The notes beneath the pieces are model-generated. The model made no database searches and had not been told where the DNA came from. It was given only the letters and a program-made list of their open reading frames with translations. Positions 1 to 11,735 of a stretch of DNA of 64,000 nucleotides are shown piece by piece (the first letter of the stretch is position 1; each line of letters starts with the position of its first letter). Source of the DNA: Symbiodinium natans (Eukaryota > Sar > Dinophyceae > Suessiales > Symbiodiniaceae); contig CAJNDS010002724.1 of the NCBI GenBank assembly GCA_905221605.1, forward strand, positions 124,001-188,000. The letters are read 5' to 3'. A program made the translations under genes and the position numbers.

Positions 1-605
1 AGAAGCTTTCCTCTCGTTCCGTGGTCCAGGCTTCCGTGTGGCTTTCCTGCGGCCCCGTGCACGAGTCCAGGCGCAGAGTTGTGTGAAGCACGCGCCACCC
101 CCAATGGTTCGGCTTGGCTCAGATAGTGGCTCAGATGTCTATCCCGTAAAACTTGATAATCCGCCAGAGTTTCTTCAGGCAAGGTTTTAACGCCCTAGCG
201 CACTCGCCCATTCACCGACTCTTGGACGCAGAGGTGCCCCTTCTGTGTCAGGTCTAGGGGCAGTGAAGCGGTTTGTCCAGGCGCGGCTGCTCTGCAAAGA
301 CGATCCAACAACACCACTCTACACTGCCAGCCAATGGTTTTGGGCAACTTGGCAGGAGAGGAAGATAAGATAGGATGGAGGAAGCAAGCAGCAAAGGAAG
401 TAAGAATCCGCATCGTTTCGTGTCGAGGAGGGTTGCAATTCCTACATCCGCACTCTGACAAGGATCCCGTCCACTGCTCCAGGAGCCTCTTCGTGGAGGC
501 CGCCTTGTGGCACTTTTCCCTGGAAGCCGCCTCTTTCGATTGTTCGCAGCCTGCACAGGCTCGAGGCCTAAGGGCTCATATTAGCTCGTTGTGGTTCCGT
601 TGGGA
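1..605. other. No gene recognised
   Basis: Mixed-composition sequence with short open frames on both strands. None has a recognisable domain or consistent protein-like composition. No RNA gene was recognised. Confidence 0.5.
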
Positions 606-695
606 TGTTCCCCCTTATACCAACAGTCCTTAGTAGGGATGAGAATGGTGGGGTACTAGAGTCCCTATCAAGAACTGTTAGTATCAGGGGGAACA
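606..695. repeat. Foldback hairpin, two 34-nt arms
   Basis: The left arm (606-639) and the right arm (662-695) are inverted copies matching at about 29 of 34 positions, separated by a 22-nt loop. The arms begin and end with TGTTCCCCC / GGGGGAACA. Such a stem could be a tiny foldback (MITE-like) element or a small-RNA precursor. No target duplication was recognised, so neither reading is proven. Confidence 0.75.
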
Positions 696-1038
696 ATGGT
701 TCAGTGTATTCACAGGCGCCCACCATAGAAAAGCAGAATCTGACCTTCGCCGGCCTGGCCGAACCTCTGCAGCTTGGCCTGCAATTAGATTGCCAGCATG
801 GAGCGGCGCCTTTTCCGGGTTCTGAGTGAGGCTTGCGGTTTGCAGCTTGCTTGACCCGAGTCCAGTCTTCTTGAGGAGTTAGCCTCCTGCACGAACTCCG
901 GGTTGCGGCAGCCATTCCTCAGGTCGTGGACGCCCTTGACTCAAGGTGTTCTGGAACATGACTTGTCGACGCTTTTCAACGAGCTCGTCGCTCTCTTCAA
1001 CACCTTGTACGAGGCCCTCAGCACTGCATCGCTGAGTG
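696..1038. other. No gene recognised
   Basis: Sequence between the hairpin and the telomere-like tract. Nothing recognisable was seen. Confidence 0.5.
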
Positions 1039-1098
1039 ACCCTAAACCCTAAACCCTAAACCCTAAACCCTAAACCCTAAACACTAAACCCTTAACCC
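1039..1098. repeat. Interstitial telomere-like (CCCTAAA)n tract
   Basis: About eight heptamers of CCCTAAA, the last ones degenerate. This is the plant/dinoflagellate-type telomere motif lying inside the sequence rather than at an end. Degenerate tracts of the same motif recur elsewhere in the window. Confidence 0.9.
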
Positions 1099-3284
1099 AG
1101 AAGCAAATCAGATCTCTCTTATCCTGTTTGGCCTGAAGCCAGTGATGCTACGCAATCTTGGCTTGCGGCGCAGCCGCAGTTGAAGAGCCACCCTGGCACC
1201 AAAGCAGTTGAGATATCTTAAGCTGTGTTTAAGCAGAATAGAAGCCTCACTTCGTTTCATGGCAAGAAGGTGCGAGCACTTGATCGCGTGCTCGTGCTTG
1301 CAGCATGAAAATAGACAGCTTCACAAGAAATGTATACGTACAAGGCGACCATGGGCTCAAGTTCCGAAAGTGGTCTGGAGTACAGTTGTAACAAGTTCTT
1401 TGTAAGCAAAGCAGTAGTTTCCAAGCCTGAAGCCCGCCCAAAGCCCAAAATGACCCCCAAACCTTACCCACAGCCAAAGAAGCTGCCACAGGAGCACCTG
1501 CCTGAGGCCCTGATGCGCAGCTCGCCAGTAATTTGGGTTGGTCCGGCTTTCCCCAGCCCCGTGCCCAGTTCTTAGACAATCTTACCATGGGCTCCATCCA
1601 CGAGATTGAAAGGACTGGCAATAGCACGCGCATGGAAGCAGGAAGACAAGCGAGACAGCAAAGACACAAGTAAACGATGGCGGAGAAAGCAATGGAGATG
1701 AGAAGGAACCCTCAGCGCAAGCCGGGCAGCACCAAATTGAGGAAAGGTGAGCAAAGGGACGCAAGTTGAAGTGCCATGCACAAAGAGCCCCGACGATCCA
1801 CACCAACTGCTTGCCGGCAAGAATTGCGCAGTCATCAGCATGTAGAAGCGATGCAGAACCAAAGACACGACATGTCAGTGTTATGACCGTTCCGCCCATC
1901 CAAGCGCAACAAGAAGCTAAGGCTTGGGAGGCAGCCAAAACGGCCTCGAGGTTGGGTGGTGCGAGGTGTCAGTCTTTACTAGACAGTGGCGCGGACTCGA
2001 AATCCTTCGTGGCAGAGCATTGGCATCTTCTTGCCCCAGACTTCAGAGGCTTAAGCCATGTTAAGCCTCTAAGCTCCACAAGCCAGAGCCCAAATAGCCG
2101 ACCTGAAGTGGCCCGGAAGGCGGTGAACAAAGTGCTGGCGCATCTGGCTTCGCCCACCAAGTGCATGGATCTGAGCAACGCGAACCACAGAACACAGGGA
2201 TGCTGTGCCGCAACAGAAGCAGCTGTGATATGTTGATGAGGCGACGAGCCGTAGTCAGCACTGCAGCTGTTGCTCGTGTATGCACCGAAGAAGTACAGTA
2301 GTGGTTGGCTGGGCTTGAGGGCACGGGTTGTGGTAGACTGGTTGGAGATGAGGACGGTATGGCGAAGAGTTCTCTGACTGGCCAAAGCTGCTGACTTCAC
2401 AGTTGAAAGACTGGATGGACAACATGGTCACTGGCTTCCTTGAAGCCAATGAGAGCCTTGGATAAAGACACATCGGCCGATCAAGCGATTGATCCTTGAA
2501 GATGACACTGCTTTGACGTGCCCCTCGCCCCCCCCCCCCCTCCCCTCGCCCACCCACATACAAACAAACCGGGCTTTTGATCCTCTGCGTGGATCGTATC
2601 CTCTACCAGCTAGGGCTCCAGAACATTGACATACTGTCCCATGCTCTTGAGGACTTCAGTGTTGAAGTTTGTCTCGAACATGCCAGCCATCTCTGCCGGG
2701 CCTTTCACCAAGCTTCGCCTAACAGTGGGGGGGCCAAGTCTAGACAGAATCCTGTCAGTCTACTCGAGTCTATGCAGGTCCGGGTGTGCGCTGAGTCATG
2801 CCATGACTTAGCGTAGAAGTCAGGGAGCAGAACATACTCGACTGCGCGTTGTGCAGGACATGGGCGTGAGCGGAACCAACCAGTGCCTTGGTAAGGGATG
2901 CAAGGGTGGGTGAAAGGATATCTGAATGCAGGCAGGACCATAGTCAGGGTAGCTAGGGTTGCCTCAGGGCTCAGAGACTGTCGAGGATCACAGATGCGCG
3001 CTTCATGGTGCCGAATGCACATGCGCCCGAGACCCTAGGACCGACGATGCATGACATTTGCTTGAGATTTCTCGGTCGAGCTTTCATTCCTGGCCCGATG
3101 CTGCTGTAAGACTTTCCATGACTTCCCTTTTGAAGGATTCTACATGACCACTGGCTGCCCGCACGGTGAGAAGTCATACAGTGCCACGTTGGCCATGCGT
3201 CTCGGCAAGAGCGACTGCGTCCGGAGCCATTGTGAGCCCTCCCAAAGGTGTACCTCTCGCAGAGTCTTAGCAGTCTTCACAACC
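1099..3284. other. No gene recognised
   Basis: Open frames up to about 150 codons occur on both strands, but none resembles a known family. A run of C lies near 2529-2542. Nothing else stands out. Confidence 0.45.

Positions 3285-3322
<38 letters not shown>
3285..3322. repeat. (AG)n microsatellite
   Basis: About 19 perfect AG dinucleotides. Confidence 0.95.
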
Positions 3323-3324
<2 letters not shown>

Positions 3325-3756
3325 CAGATCCTCTCCCTGGGCACATCTCACATTTCACTCCGACTGAGACATTGAACGGGCGCGCACTGTGCGCGGAGGG
3401 CGCGTCAGCGTCCTTCATGCCCCGAAGAAGAAGAAGAGGCAGAGGATGCTCAGGAAGGCATGCAGCAAAAGGGGGGCGACAGCGCGGACTGGAACCAAGG
3501 GGACCCTAAGCAGTGAGGGGGGCCGTTTGTAGTCTTCGTTTCGCCCAGTGCTACTAAGTCGCTAGGGGCCATCAATGAATGGTAACCCATCTTTCACTTG
3601 CGGACAGAGCAGCGGGCCAGAGCGGCCGGGGTCCTCCCTGGGGGGGCCTCTTCGCTGGGTAGAAGAAGAGAGGCAGAGAGAGTGGGAGAGAGGGATCTCA
3701 CCCAGACTCATCTTCGGGCGCGCCTGGTGCGCGGGGGATCTCCCCCATGCCCTGCA
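3323..3756. other. No gene recognised; purine-rich stretches
   Basis: Contains short purine-rich stretches (about 3425-3445 and 3660-3692) leading into the hexamer array. No gene is supported. Confidence 0.45.
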
Positions 3757-3935
3757 GAAGAAGGAGAAGGAGAAGGAGAAGGAGAAGGAGAAGGAGAAGG
3801 AGAAGGAGAAGGAGAAGGAGAAGGAGAAGGAGAAGGAGAAGGAGAAGGAGAAGGAGAAGGAGAAGGAGAAGAAGAAGGAGAAGGAGAAGGAGAAGGAGAA
3901 GGAGAAGGAGAAGGAGAAGAAAAAGAAGAAGAGAG
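3757..3935. repeat. (GGAGAA)n hexanucleotide array
   Basis: Nearly perfect array of the hexamer GGAGAA, about 28 copies, degrading at its right end. Long open frames across it (poly-Arg, Glu-Lys, Glu-Gly, or Leu/Ser-Phe on the other strand) come from a repeat length divisible by three and are not evidence of a gene. Confidence 0.95.
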
Positions 3936-4089
3936 AGGGATGTCGTGGCCGGTCCTTCCGCCTGGGGGGGGCCTCTACGAGGGATGCTTGCCGAGTTCCT
4001 GTTGACCTGCTTGGCACAGGAGGCTGGCCGCCGAGACTCCACCAGGTGAGGCGCTCGTGGAGGCCAGGATGCCGAGGACCCTGAGAGAC

Positions 4090-4216
4090 AACGCACAAAC
4101 AATAAGAGCAATAATAGCAATTGCAATAATGATAATAAATATAATAATAGCAAAAAATCATCATAATAATAGTAGTAATCATAATCATCATCATCATGAT
4201 AATGATAATAATAATT
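4090..4216. repeat. AT-rich (ATA/ATC)n low-complexity tract
   Basis: Imperfect ATA, ATC and ATG trinucleotide repeats, much more AT-rich than the surroundings. Confidence 0.8.
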
Positions 4217-5560
4217 GAGTCATTGAGCTTGGAGTGAGCTTGAAGAGTTTCAAGGTGGATGCCCCCTGTGGCACTTTCGAAATGGTTCTGAACGTGAGCC
4301 TAGATACGCGGCGCAGCTGCAAGAGCACACATTCTGTGGGCCCTTGGTTGTGTATGAAGCTTAGGATGAAGACGGCCAATATGCTCGTGCCCCCAACGCT
4401 GTTCTGCACGTTGCCGCTTAGCTGTCATCAAGACACTGCAACACACCGCCTTCAAAAGTGTCGGAACCTTTTTTGTGCAGGTTGACACCCTTCAAGACGC
4501 TGAAGGTGGAGGATCTGAAGCTGGTCTTCGAATCTACGGGCCCCCCTCCAAGAATATGCCCCTGGTGGCTTTCGAAAAGGTGCCACAGATCGCTTGAGTG
4601 TGAGAGCACATTGCTTAGGCGAGGTTCGGGTGACGCTGGGATCGACTTCCCACAAGCCAGTTCAGGCCCGAGATGCTGTTGGTTTGACAAAAGGGGCTTC
4701 TGAATTTCGAAGCCTTCGGGAATCTTATGGCGGAACTCTGCACCGTTGCCGCGGGTCATGCATGCCTGGGCTTAGTTAGCGTGCGATAGTTGCAGGAGCT
4801 CTGGGCGCTCTACCCGCAGCTATCTGCTGCAGTCCATGCGTAGCTTGGCCAAACCACACCATTAGGGGTTGGGTTGTGATACAGGCATAAACGCGGGGCT
4901 GAGCAGTTTCCAAGGACACCCGAGAACATCTTCACAACACATCTTGAGAACGTAAGGATGCTTCAGTCGCTGGCGAGCGCGGAGAACTTAACCGAGGTGC
5001 TAGAATTCTTGCACCAGGACACCGTGCAAGACCCATCCTCATGCTTTGGGATTTGAAAGCTCGCCGCAGGAGGCTGTGAGGGAGTGTGATGCAAAGGCGG
5101 AGCGGAGGCTAACCGCGAGGACCCCGGCTCTCTGCGAATCTTCAAATGGTGTTCAATGGAACTGCAAAGGGAGGAGCATCTCCCAAGGCCAAGAAGAGTG
5201 GGTCCAAGAGATTCTTGGCTGCATGCAGAAAGTCTACCGGGACAGTATGATTCAGTTCGTAGCTTCTATCTTAATTGAAAAGTATTCGATAGGCATGCAG
5301 CTGGGTGTGCGGTCAGAAAAGCGAGTGAATGAGTTCATTAGTTTTTATGCGAACGAATACAATGAGTGAACGCACAAAGACCCCCTCATTTAATACTATC
5401 TTTGGGGAACTTTTCTTTGCTCACTCATATCCTGCATTTCAAGCGCTTCGTAAACCCGCTTGTAAATGCAGTAAGATCCATTCACTTCGTACACTCTTTT
5501 CATTCTCTTTTCTTTCTCTTCTTTTCATGTCGTTCATGCGCTGAAGATGTCTTCCTGGAG
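4217..5560. other. No gene recognised
   Basis: Short open frames only. A pyrimidine-rich stretch lies at about 5490-5530. Nothing is assignable. Confidence 0.45.
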
Positions 5561-5818
5561 TCTTCCTTTGGATCTGTTGATAGCAAAGCTGTGGACAGAG
5601 GCGTCGACGCCCTTGGTATCAGCTATGATGAGGCACACAACTTGAGCGCGTCATGTCCAAACAACAGCACAGCCTCAGATTCCCAGAGCACGCGCAAAGT
5701 TCAGCCGCAGGGCTTCAACCCTGTGGTCTGGCTGGCCTCCTTACTGGGTGGCCTCGCCGCTGCTGCGCTGGTTCTGGCCGCGGTCGTGTGGCAGGCAAGG
5801 CCCAGAGGGTGTTTGTGA
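5561..5818 (+). CDS. Possible exon(s) with a transmembrane segment, unidentified
   Basis: One frame is open to a stop at 5816-5818. The residues from about 5717 to 5803 begin NPVVWLASLLGG and continue as an Ala/Leu/Val-rich hydrophobic stretch of membrane-spanning length, followed by basic residues. The upstream part of the frame is polar, rich in Asp, Ser and Asn, as in an extracellular segment. No family was recognised and no start codon is convincing. It may be a terminal exon of a surface protein or a chance open frame. GC-rich hydrophobic frames occur by chance in such DNA, so this is weak. Confidence 0.25.
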   Translation, partial: SSFGSVDSKAVDRGVDALGISYDEAHNLSASCPNNSTASDSQSTRKVQPQGFNPVVWLASLLGGLAAAALVLAAVVWQARPRGCL

Positions 5819-5904
5819 ACGAACGGGCCCTCAACACATCACCGATGAGACATGCTAACACCCCAGAACGGCCAACACCCGCCAACGTCAAGTTTGGGTG
5901 AGCC

Positions 5905-5957
5905 TGAAACGCATTGAGGTGCATTGAAGTGCATTGAAGAGCATTGAAGTGCATAAT
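5905..5957. repeat. Short tandem repeat of about 10 bp (GCATTGAAGT-like)
   Basis: Four to five imperfect copies of a decamer resembling GCATTGAAGT. Confidence 0.8.
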
Positions 5958-6712
5958 GCAGGCCGGCAGGCAAAAGGTCTCCGCTTCCAAACCCTTGGGT
6001 GTGCATTGCTGGCTCGCAGCCCGGGGCAGCTCAACGGAATTGAGACGAATTGAAGATGGTCATTTCTGAAGTCGCATGTGCAAGGTAGTAGGAAAGTGCA
6101 ATTTTGCAAGCAGCTCCTTTTCTTGAGAATCTGAGGCAACGCCCGCTGGATGGTTGTTGCCGTGGCCTCGGATTATACATGATTTGGAAAGCCAAAGGGC
6201 AGTTCCACTGGTTTCCCCCAGGCCGTCTGCACGATGCTAGCCCTCACCTCAGCATCATTCGGTGGGGCAGCAATGCAGGGCATCCGCAGGGCCACAAGTT
6301 GGGAAGCCGAGGCCTTCTCCGTGATCCTGCGAATAGTCGCGTGCAGCCTGCCATACACATCCCTGACGATGAGCATGTTCTACACGCCGCAGACTTGGGG
6401 CAGATTGTTTGGCTATGGGCAGCTTAGGAAGCTTAGGGGCCAGTGCGGTACACAGCTTGAGTTCCTGTGAACCATAGAGCCTTGAGGCCCAGCAGGCTGG
6501 AACTTGACAGCCAGACGGTTGCCACCTTCACTTACTGGGGTTGCCTGGCCTCAAGGGCGAAAGCAGCCGATGAAAGCTTGAAAATTCAATCGCACTTGTC
6601 GCCCGAGGGTTGGCGCTTCAGTTCAAAGCAGGAGGACCGATCTCAGATCTGCGCCAGCTGAGTTGTTTTCTCCACATCGCCATGTGGGGCTCTTGTTTTT
6701 TTGGCTGCCCTC
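5958..6712. other. No gene assignable; one exon-like open stretch
   Basis: Both strands are open between about 6173 and 6430, with protein-like composition in each, so the coding strand cannot be chosen. No domain was recognised. Confidence 0.35.
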
Positions 6713-6810
6713 CAGCGCGCCCGCCCGCGCGTCCGCCCGCCAGCGCGCCCGCCCGCGCGCCCGCCCGCCTGTGCACCCGCCTGCTTGCCGGTCTGCGCGC
6801 CCGCCCGGTC
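6713..6810. repeat. Imperfect CGCGCCCGCCCG repeat
   Basis: GC-only repeat with a core of about 12 bp. It generates Pro/Ala/Arg-rich frames that should not be read as a protein. Confidence 0.85.
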
Positions 6811-8690
6811 TTTTTGGGCTTGGGGCTTGCTGGTTGAAAGGACTGCAGGAGCCGATCAGTTACAGGATTTTTGGGTCTTTTATAGGGGTTGCTGGTGGAC
6901 TCCGCCACATGTGCGCGCAAACAATCCGAAACACATCGACCGACACGCACCACCGCTCTTCACGCGAGGGCAGCCAGCTCACCTCTGCCTCTGTTCAGGA
7001 GGTAGCATTATCTTCATCAAGTTTGTGCTGACCTCTCTTGCCTGTGGCATGGTACCGTCCTTAACGTTATCATTTGTGTTGACAAGGTTAGTTTCTCGGA
7101 ATTTGGCGGTACTGTATTGGGGTATGTCTTCCTTGCCGATGCCCCTTTCGGGTGCCCATGAAGCTGGAAGGTGCCAGATCCGTGCAAGTCTGCATCTGGT
7201 CGGATGGCTTAACCATTGACTCCTGACCGATTGACTGCTTGAGGTTTCTTGCGCCCTCCTGGCCTTGCCGTGGTTGCTTGGGCTGAGCTTTCCCGCACAG
7301 CACGTGCTGATCCGAGCCCAGTCTACAGATTAAAGATGCCGCAACGTGAGTCTGGAGTAGATTACGCCATGCCCCGGGGCAAACAGGGCAAACTTTGACA
7401 GCTGGGAGTGCCTGACTCGGCAAGGAGTGGCAATTTGGATAGGCAGACTGCCGTTCCAGGACTTCCGGTAGGCACACCGATGCAATCCAAGGCAGTCTCT
7501 GCGTTGTATCCTCTTGTGTTGTGCAGGAATCCCAAACTCTGGCGAACGCTGCCTTGTCCATGTGCCTACGAAGCAGAAGAGTGAAGATAAGTTGATACCA
7601 CGCCAGACTGTAGAGGTGGTGGTGAGGTGTCGTCGTCCTTTACGGTGGCATGAAGTATCATGATATGTCTACAAAAGGAGTTTGGGGGAGTGTCTCAATG
7701 TGTCCCTTAGGAACGCAAACTTGGCTTTGCCGATGGATGCGGAAAGCCAGATGAGGACGAAAAAGTGGAAACCAGCTTGGGGAGCAGATTGTGCACGTGG
7801 ACAGCTGTGCCACGAACCCCAAACTTAGACCAGAACCTGAAATCTCAGACCTGTAGACCTGCACCTTGAAGGATGCTGCCTCTTGTTGGGCCCTTCGTTG
7901 CGATCACGGCCTGCCTTCTCTGCCTCGGCGTGCATTTGGTGGCAAAGCGTTGAGCGCAGAACTCTTTGGAGTCTTTAGAGGCTTGCGGGGGGTTTTATGT
8001 GGTTTTATGTGGGGTTCAGAGTCCACATGCCCGGGCTTTCTGGTGTGAACTCTGCAAATCTGGCAAAGTTTCCCCGGCCTGACAGTTCCACACCGCACTT
8101 CTGGCAGCATTGATGCAGGATTTAGTGGGTGGCATTCTCAGATCCAGGGTTGTGCCCCAAGGCTGGTGTGGTCATGGCCCTGTCGTTGCCGCAGCGATCT
8201 GCGAAAACAACGGAGTCTCCGGATGACAAGCAGTGGGCTTTGCCCGATTTAGTGCCTCATCAGATTGGGAGAGGGTGGCTCTAGGAAAAAGGTGAGAAGG
8301 AGCACAAGACCCCGCACAACTATGGACAACGGACAGGTGCAGGCGAAGCCAGCAGATGGATGGTATCCCTAATGACAGTTCTACCTTCAGAGAGCACAGT
8401 CCGTTGGTAAGTTATGAGCAAGAGATCAGTAAAGAAGTCAGTCAAATAGGTGACAAGCCTCACAATGCAACTCATGACATTGAGGGTTCATGACGTCGAG
8501 GTAGTGACCTATTCTATTCCGTTTTTTCCTTCACTCTCACCTCCGGTTTTTTATCCGTCAATACATGTCAGTTCTTGGCTTCCAAACGCTTGCGGGCTCT
8601 ACTTCAAATATCTGAGCTTTAACAAGTCAACCACCTAAAACAAGAGAAAGGAATAATACAAGACGTAATCCGGTTGCTGCAGCGCAGCAT
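6811..8690. other. No gene recognised
   Basis: Intergenic or intronic sequence with short frames only. Confidence 0.45.
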
Positions 8691-8815
8691 GTGCTCTCAG
8701 CGCACGCTGAGGCGCTGTGCTCCGGCATCCTCACCGGAACCTTCATCTGGCTGTTCTTCTCCTTCCTCTCGGTGGGCTTCCAGGGCCTGGCTGGCATGGT
8801 GCCAGCGGCACGTCT
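8691..8815 (+). CDS. Possible exon with a hydrophobic segment, unidentified
   Basis: The open stretch reads a short polar lead, then ILTGTFIWLFFSFLSVGF, a membrane-length hydrophobic segment, followed by Gly/Leu-rich residues. Downstream the frame becomes Arg/Ala/Pro-rich, as expected once a real exon has ended. A polypyrimidine-poor CAG lies just upstream. No family was recognised, and a chance frame remains possible. Confidence 0.25.
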
Positions 8816-9758
8816 TAGGGCCGATAGGGCCCGTAGCCTGCCAGGGGGGGAGGCAAGTGGGCCTGCAAGCAACCTGCAAGCGTTGAACTGCCCAGACTTC
8901 TGGGTTCCAGGTCTTGGCGCCAGGGACCTACTCCGGCATGGACCTGGGAGCCTACAGCCCAGGGTTGCTTCTTGGCTGCTGTTGTGACAGAGTCCGCCAA
9001 TCTTCCCTAATCGTCCCATTCCCAGAGATAATCACTGTTGCGAGCTCATGTAGAGGCGGGAAGTGTGCTTCTCGAGGAAGAGCGTTTTGTTGCTGCAGAC
9101 AGTCGTGGCGCCGGTGGGTCAGGCAGGAGTGCACGACATGAGATTCCTTACAGGCTGAAGACTCGCAGCGGACATGTCAATGTCCACACTGACATCGCAA
9201 AAATCATACGAGATTGTGTGTGAGTGTGCACACCTGTTTGCCAAAGATTAAATTGTAGGGGGGAGTGACAGAGTCTGTGGGATCACTGCCAACGAAGACA
9301 CCCACCACCTCTGGTGAAGCATTGGAAGACGTTGCACTGTGTACCTGTAAGCAGCAAGATTAGAAAAGCTTTGCCCCCTGAGGCAGCACATTTAATTAAT
9401 GTAACCCCAGATTTGACGACTCCTTCGAAAGAGGTGCGAACCTGTGTGTTTCGGCAAGAATTCTGACAAAGTGTCTGTCATGAGGGCCATTGGCCCCCAT
9501 TGGATACAAGCATGTGACTTCGGCTGATTTTTTCAGGATACTGTACTATTTTGGTCGTGTCTTCTGAGCAGTGATACAAGATGGCGCGCAACGGTGCGCG
9601 CAACGGTGCAGACAGACGTTTTGCACGACCATGGGGCCCGTGTGTGGAGGCAATCTTTGTGGCCTTGCGCGCGATTGAGCTTGTCTCAGAGCGCTGCCTG
9701 CCGTACACCTTTCGAAGGTTTCGGGGAAGCGGTTGCAGCATTGTTGGGCCTCACACTT
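8816..9758. other. No gene recognised
   Basis: Nothing recognisable beyond short frames. Confidence 0.45.
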
Positions 9759-9935
9759 TCTCCGCTCCCTCCCCCACTCGCTCTCTCCCTGCCTCTCTTG
9801 TTCTCTCTGTCTCTCTCGGTTCCCTCTGTTCTTTCTCTGTTCTCTCTGTGTTTTCTCTCTCTGTCTCCCGGTTCTCTATCTGTTCTCTCTGTCGCTCTCT
9901 GTCTCTCTGCCTTTTTCTGGCTTTCTCGGTCATTT
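9759..9935. repeat. CT-rich low-complexity tract
   Basis: Irregular CTCTCT/CTGT/CCCT-rich pyrimidine tract of about 175 bp on the + strand. Overlapping Ser/Leu-rich frames come from composition. Confidence 0.9.
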
Positions 9936-11615
9936 CAGACGCTGCGTTGTGAAGCCAAGGTTGGCGACCGCTGGAGGAGCTCTGTATGAGTCATGCTCCC
10001 AGCGTCGGAAGCACCGGGTTTTTTGGTTTGGGCTTGGACGGGCAGCTGCAGTGTTTGCAGGTGTTGTGACCGGGGATGTGCGTTTAGGCAACTGAACTGT
10101 CAGTTTGGCACTTTGGGATACTGGTGCGTGTCCATGCTGAGCCTTTATTGTGCATTGCATGTGCTGGGTTCCACAGGCCTGAATACTCTGGACGTCTTCG
10201 CGATTGTGGCTCTCCTGAAGAGCTTTTTGTCGACAGGATGAGCTGAGACAATGGCGCATCGTTTCTTTGCCTGTGCACACAGACAAGGTGTTCCTGTTCT
10301 CTTTCGTTGAAAACGTCGATGGCTTCACGACCTCCTTCGTCAGTTCAAACTTTGTACCCCGGCCCTGATTTGGTTTGAGCTGCCTCTAACTCAGATTCAG
10401 TCGTTCGTTCCAGGGCAGTTTGCAACACTTCCTGTCCGAATGTCCTCGCATTTCACTAACACTTCACAAATCAACCATCAGTCTTGGGCGTATCGGATTC
10501 AGATCATGCAGCTTAGAACGTGTGGTGGCGTTGTGCAAAGCTGCATGTTTAGGCCTCAGGCTGTTTGGCAGAGGCTGTAGGGTTATCATATGCTTGAGAA
10601 TCAAGGTACGGACATATGTGGTGTTTTGGGATGTGGGAGTATTGGCAGCTTTGCGGCTCGGGGTTTTCGGATTCAGCAAGTCTAGGGTATGTGTTGTCAG
10701 GGTTTGGGGTTAACAAATTTCTGGGCACATCGCATTCTGAACAACGCACAAAAAATACTTGAAGGGTGGCGTGGCCGAGATTTTCTGCTCAGCCGCCGTA
10801 GCGCTCCGACAGCACGGGTCAACCTCCGACAGAGCAGGTTCATGGTTTGGGGTTTAGGAGAGGTTTAGGGTGTTCAGTATGTTCAGGGTTAAAGGGGCTA
10901 CGGTGTGCATGCCCCACCAAGTCAAAACGCAGCAGAGTTCCCCACCCCGACTACAAGCATCTCTCCAATGTCACACAGAGCGCGCCTCTCAGGCAGACAT
11001 CGCCGCGAACGTTCGGAAGCTTTTTGGGATGCCAGCTGTCGGAGTGGACGTGGCCGTGGTGGAGATGGGGACACCTCGATTGCAGGGTTGGCGTTTGTCT
11101 GTAAAACGCAGGTGGATTCGCATCTCGTGTTTGGGTGCCTGAGAACATCCTACACCAGCGAGCAAAGTTTCGAAGCAGGAGGGTTCCAGTCTTTTGCAAT
11201 CCTGAATGCAAGTGAATAGTAGTGGCCACCATCGGCCACCGACATTTGCACCTCCGCTACCCTCGGCTCCTTGAAGGGCCCGCACTCTAAGAAGAGATGA
11301 AGAGGTGCTGCTATCGCACTTTGGGGTTCGGCAGAGCACGCTCCTTGCGCCAGGACAGTGGGTCTCTGCATTGCAGCAATATGCACATTGGTGCTCTACA
11401 TCCGCTTCTTGTCGGGGATGAATATGAAGGCAATGTGGGGGTACTCCTCGCAAAGTGTTCACTGAGGTTCTTCGATGTACTTCCACACGTTTGTGCCCAA
11501 GGTGGTGGCCAGGACAGGCTGCGCCATCTATCAGTATCTTAGGATTGACATAGAACGCAGCTTCGTCATGATATCTAGTCAGAGCATGCATCCAAGCGTT
11601 CTTCACTCGCTGTTC
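9936..11615. other. No gene recognised; degenerate TTTAGGG motifs
   Basis: Degenerate TTTAGGG-like motifs occur at about 10,580-10,710 and 10,845-10,895. No convincing coding exon was found. Confidence 0.45.
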
Positions 11616-11671
11616 TGCTGCTGCTGTTCTGGGGCGGCTGCGGCTGCCGCTGCCGCTGCCGCTGCCGCTGC

Positions 11672-11727
<56 letters not shown>

Positions 11728-11735
11728 TTGCACGT
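11616..11735. repeat. Compound trinucleotide repeat (CTG)n(CCG/CTG)n(CTG)n
   Basis: Mixed CTG and GCC/GCT triplets, then about 20 pure CTG triplets. One frame reads as a poly-Ala run. No surrounding protein was identified, so a coding role is not claimed. Confidence 0.95.

Noticed and set aside
3562-4197. Long poly-Arg, Glu-Lys, Glu-Gly and Ser-Phe/Leu proteins
   Set aside because: Six-frame readings of the (GGAGAA)n array.
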